Source of the DNA: Phoronis australis
Taxonomy: Eukaryota; Phoronida; Phoronidae
Direction: 5' to 3'
Length of the DNA: 64,000 bases
Assembly (NCBI GenBank): GCA_002633005.1
Contig: NMRA01000058.1
Location: 1,081,658 to 1,145,657, forward strand
The notes beneath the pieces are model-generated. The model had not been told where the DNA came from and ran no database searches. It saw only the letters and a list, made by a program, of their open reading frames with translations. Positions 61,403 through 64,000 of this stretch are shown here, one piece after another. Positions within the stretch are counted from its first letter, which is position 1. Each line of letters opens with the position of its first letter. Position numbers and translations under genes: made by a program.

Positions 61403-61708
61403 CTACGATGAACCTTTAAAAACATAATTACATAAAATGCCAATCTGAGCATTACATAGATAACATTGATCAATACGCTCCATAGGATACACATCTTCGC
61501 AAAAGTGTGAGTGTACCTGAAATTGAAACTTCAGTGTTCTAGCTGTTTCCAGACTAATTAAGTTTAGTTCCTGTGTTAACTTGCCAATACCGATGCTAGA
61601 AGTCTGTAACAGCTGACATTCAAGGAGGATAGATGATTTTCGAAGCACTCTTCTCTTTAGGCCCTCTGCCATGTAAACTGATGGATTGTGTTCTTGATAA
61701 AGTGAGTC
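61403..61708 (-). CDS. Open exon-like frame, two-copy family, copy 2
   Basis: After a GGCCCTAG acceptor: DSLYQEHNPSVYMAEGLKRR, SSILLECQLLQTSSIGIGKL, TQELNLISLETARTLKFQFQ, then HSHFCEDVYPMERIDQCYLC and NAQIGILC, then stop. A possible donor follows KFQFQ (CAG|GTACAC). The segment aligns with 26330-26480 on the plus strand (HSHF, CYPCTAQSGILYD). Confidence 0.4.
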   Translation of the reverse strand, partial: DSLYQEHNPSVYMAEGLKRRVLRKSSILLECQLLQTSSIGIGKLTQELNLISLETARTLKFQFQVHSHFCEDVYPMERIDQCYLCNAQIGILCNYVFKGSS

Positions 61709-62164
61709 TGCTAGGGCCTAGTCGCACACTCAAATTCCAAGAAAAGGCACATTAGTTAAAAGCAAGCACTGTCATTAACCTTCCCCTGTCCCTAGCCCTT
61801 TATTTACCCAATGGAGACCACACCACTGATAATACAATATGTAACCTGCTCGACCTTTATTAATGCTCCTATTGATCTGCCTTTGGCTATACCCTTTTGC
61901 CTTTGAGGAGGTCCCATTCATAGTATATTGTCCTGTAATGATGTGACCACTCCCAGAGTCCTGCAATTTGAGAACCAGATTTCTTCACTGAATAACAGGC
62001 ATCAAATTTGTTGCATCCCATTCCCAACCATGGTTTTGTATGATCTCACTTTTCTCGCAACAAGCTTCAGCCTACCAGCACTTCCCAAGTTTGCTTGCAT
62101 TCAATCCGAGGCTTCATCGCTGATCCAGTGGTTTGTGTTCAAGTAGACTTGCTAGCTGACTAGT

Positions 62165-62350
62165 CAGTGGTGGACTTAGAGAAGGAGGCTATGGCCTCCC
62201 TAAAATTCTCCCAGCTCCCATTCGGCAGTTCGGGTGTGCAAATATTTGGCAATCTAAATCCTGGCTAATACTCTGCCCAGTCCCCCCAACTCAAAATCCT
62301 GGATCTGCCCAAGGGGCGGATCCAGGATTTTGAGTTGGGGGGACAGGGCA
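62165..62350. mobile_element. hAT-like MITE end and 77-bp foldback
   Basis: CAGTGGTGGACTTAGAGAAG at 62165 resembles hAT MITE ends. At 62274-62350 a near-perfect inverted repeat has arms TGCCCAGTCCCCCCAACTCA... against the mirror ...GAGTTGGGGGGACAGGGCA around an AAGG-centred loop, each arm ending GGATCCAGGATTTTGAGTTG-like. Confidence 0.65.
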
Positions 62351-62774
62351 CAGGAATAACCAAAATTTCGCGACATGCGCGCGCCCAGCCTGATGTAGGT
62401 ACGCGGGGGTCATAAACGGTAAACGGGGTTTGTACAAGGGGCATATGCTAGTCAGCAATTCGCACCCCGATAGGCCTAGGGCTAGGGTTAGCCTTGGTAC
62501 AAATCTGTATATTAAATATACTGCCCTGGCTGTGTGAATTTCGGGGTCTATTGAAGAAAAACACACAGTGGTACCTGGCTGTATTTTGATACCGCTAGCT
62601 GGCTGGCTAGGGTACCACTACAGACTGGACTAGAGCACAACGATTACTATCGAATTCAGTACGTAATTTCCCACAGGTAATGGTTTCATCTAATTCTAAG
62701 AGTAATAGTTAGACTGTTCATCTCATACAGGGAGCAATACCGTCATCAAAATGTTTAAGAAACGAATAAATTAC

Positions 62775-62864
62775 CTGGTTAAGGCGAACTTCTCTTCTTC
62801 GAAGCAGTACCAGAAACAGCTGACTATTTGTCTTGAGTTGCCGAAAGGTCAAACCGCACAGCAT
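62775..62864 (-). CDS. First coding exon candidate, unknown gene
   Basis: ATG at 62864 opens MLCGLTFRQLKTNSQLFLVL then LRRREVRLNQ, 30 codons ending at donor AACCAG|GTAATT in phase 0, compatible with the phase-0 exon at 60815-60925. No acceptor precedes it, so it may carry the transcript start. The basic, leucine-rich start could be a targeting peptide. Confidence 0.4.
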
Positions 62865-63924
62865 TATGGGCAACATTCGTTTGTTTTGATCAGGCACATT
62901 TTAAGAAAATAAAAAAATAAAAGAAAAAATATGTGCAGGCAGCAGATCGACCCCATCCTTACGAAAAGGTCTAATTAAGCGTCAGAGAGTATGTCTCAGT
63001 GGTTTTTATGAAGATTCACGATGTTTTTAAAACGTCTAAAACGGATCATATGACTTTAAGCTGTCAATCACGAAGAGGCAGATAACATTTGCATGCATAT
63101 CATGCATCAGGAGTCTGTTTTATGGAAAGTGACTTCTAAAAGAAATAAGACTTAAGTTTGGTCTTACGTTCCACACAACTACTTCTGAAAAACAATTAAA
63201 CCTAAAAAGGGCAAAGTACCCGAGAACATGCACACAACTGCTACTTACAGAAATTTCTAAACTGTCATCCACTCATGATTACTCAGCTAAACATTGTTTA
63301 ACCAATTGAAAAGTTGGCGCGTGAGACCGAGTATCTGTCATAAGTATGAAGTCACGTTCATGATAATGACTTCAGGGGCCTGTTTCGTGAAAACTGAACA
63401 GAAACTTAAGACAGTAATATGGCCTTACGCTCCCACTTAACATTTTATGGAAAAGGTTTAGCCAAGTAATCAAAAGGGAATCACGTGGGGGATCATTTCA
63501 GAATATATTTAATTAGTTTGCTTTAGAATTCATTTGTAAGAATTTTAGCGAAAAAGAAGGTCTAACAGTACTTTATGTTCGTTAACAATATTAATTGTGA
63601 CACCGTTACCTAAATGAACAGCCTCCTACGTTATTAACGAAGTTAACATTTTCAATTTTAAAGACAAATTTTCCCCCAAATTTCTTTGAATTATTCGAAA
63701 ATCACATAATACCATTAATGTTTTTAATAATATAACGAAAATACTTAGAAATAGTTTACCTCTTAAGGTTACTTCTATGACATATTTTGTTTAAAGTCCT
63801 TGTCTCACGCGTTGTTAACCCTTATTACATGGTTAGAAGATGTTATAAGGATCCAAGAAGTACCTACCCCATAACAAATACACGATCCGTACTCGAAAAC
63901 AGTTTAAATGAACGCGCCACTCAC
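62865..63924. other. No gene recognised
   Basis: AT-rich, probably the first intron or upstream region of the minus-strand gene suggested at the right edge. Confidence 0.4.
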
Positions 63925-63977
63925 GATTCGCACCCGAAGAAACACCGCCATTTTGAACTTGCCGCGAACCCGGAAGT
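63925..63977 (-). promoter_or_regulatory. Promoter-like start site with ETS and YY1 motifs
   Basis: CCGGAAGT (63970-63977) is a classic ETS site, and GCCATTTT (63947-63954), i.e. AAAATGGC on the minus strand, is a YY1-type site overlapping a start codon. The minus frame from ATG 63951 reads MAVFLRVRI and meets a strong donor (ATC|GTGAGTGG) at 63925 in phase 0. Together these suggest a housekeeping-type minus-strand gene starting at the right edge. Confidence 0.45.
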
Positions 63978-64000
63978 ACAATTCATTCAGGAACCCAGGC

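Larger units (their letters stand above)
60700..62160 (-). repeat. Two-copy unidentified family, copy 2
   Basis: Inverted relative of 25505-27570. The 5' part (61900-62160) reads SGHIITGQYTMNGTSSKAKG after broken frames (EIIQNH, NLVLKLQ). Intron-like parts are conserved as well as exon-like ones, so the duplication was at the DNA level. A MITE end (CAGTGGTGG, 62165) cuts off its 5' side. Confidence 0.6.

Noticed and set aside
62291-62566. 91-codon minus-strand frame
   Set aside because: Covers the foldback/MITE and looks like repeat translation.
1-64000. CRISPR arrays, operons, ribosome-binding sites, rRNA genes
   Set aside because: None seen; exon structure and repeats show eukaryotic nuclear DNA. 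No full tRNA gene was recognised.

Overview
This is eukaryotic DNA. Coding sequence is sparse and split into short exons with GT..AG borders and matching phases, introns run to kilobases, and most of the rest is decayed mobile elements and dispersed repeats. Single N positions (6387, 23879, 40086) and one N run (29105-29155) show a draft genome assembly. The repeat types (palindromic MITEs, a THAP-type DNA transposon, an L1-like LINE, a Penelope-like GIY-YIG remnant, hAT-like ends) and the compact glycosyltransferase exon pattern suggest a marine invertebrate, perhaps a deuterostome. I cannot name the species.

The firm backbone is two related beta-1,4-galactosyltransferase genes (CAZy family GT7), both on the minus strand. 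Gene A (16762 down to 2125) can be read completely: six exons with consistent phases give a 395-residue type II membrane protein with a short cytosolic end, a membrane anchor, a CPxxP motif, the RDRE block, DVD, WGWGAEDDD and the MxxH metal site. Gene B (48273 down to 41327) shows the equivalents of exons 3, 4 and 6 with the same 188 and 123 bp exon lengths, and a weak exon 5. I found no equivalent of exons 1-2, so it is a diverged paralogue, a partial duplicate, or a gene whose 5' exons I missed.

Layout: 1-2124 no recognised gene. 2125-16762 gene A, with introns holding a 34-bp minisatellite, a 969-bp TIR element, copies of a roughly 160-bp repeat, and a roughly 130-bp tandem array with CTCF-like cores. 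17417-20827 a 3.4 kb element with inverted-repeat arms and a decayed invertebrate repeat gene. 21240-28200 dispersed repeats, a 399-bp tandem duplication, and one copy of an unidentified two-copy family interrupted by a Penelope-like fragment. 28200-33480 mostly featureless, with an assembly gap. 33480-38200 microsatellites, the roughly 160-bp repeat in tandem, a decayed ORF cluster and an LTR-like repeat. 38426-39481 orphan exon candidates. 41327-48273 gene B, whose introns carry a nested THAP transposon and an L1-like LINE. 50700-52040 two more LTR-like repeat copies. 53529-56320 plus-strand exon candidates of an unknown gene and a small membrane-protein gene, around a 1.6 kb TIR element with a repeated GTAGTGTACGTACC motif. 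59823-63977 minus-strand exon candidates of an unknown gene, the second copy of the two-copy family, a near-perfect 180-bp palindrome, and a promoter-like ETS/YY1 start site at the right edge.

Galactosyltransferases of this family act in the Golgi, moving galactose from UDP-galactose to N-acetylglucosamine-type acceptors on glycoproteins and glycolipids; exact acceptor use cannot be read from sequence. Apart from the gene pair I see no shared pathway, and the other genes remain unnamed.
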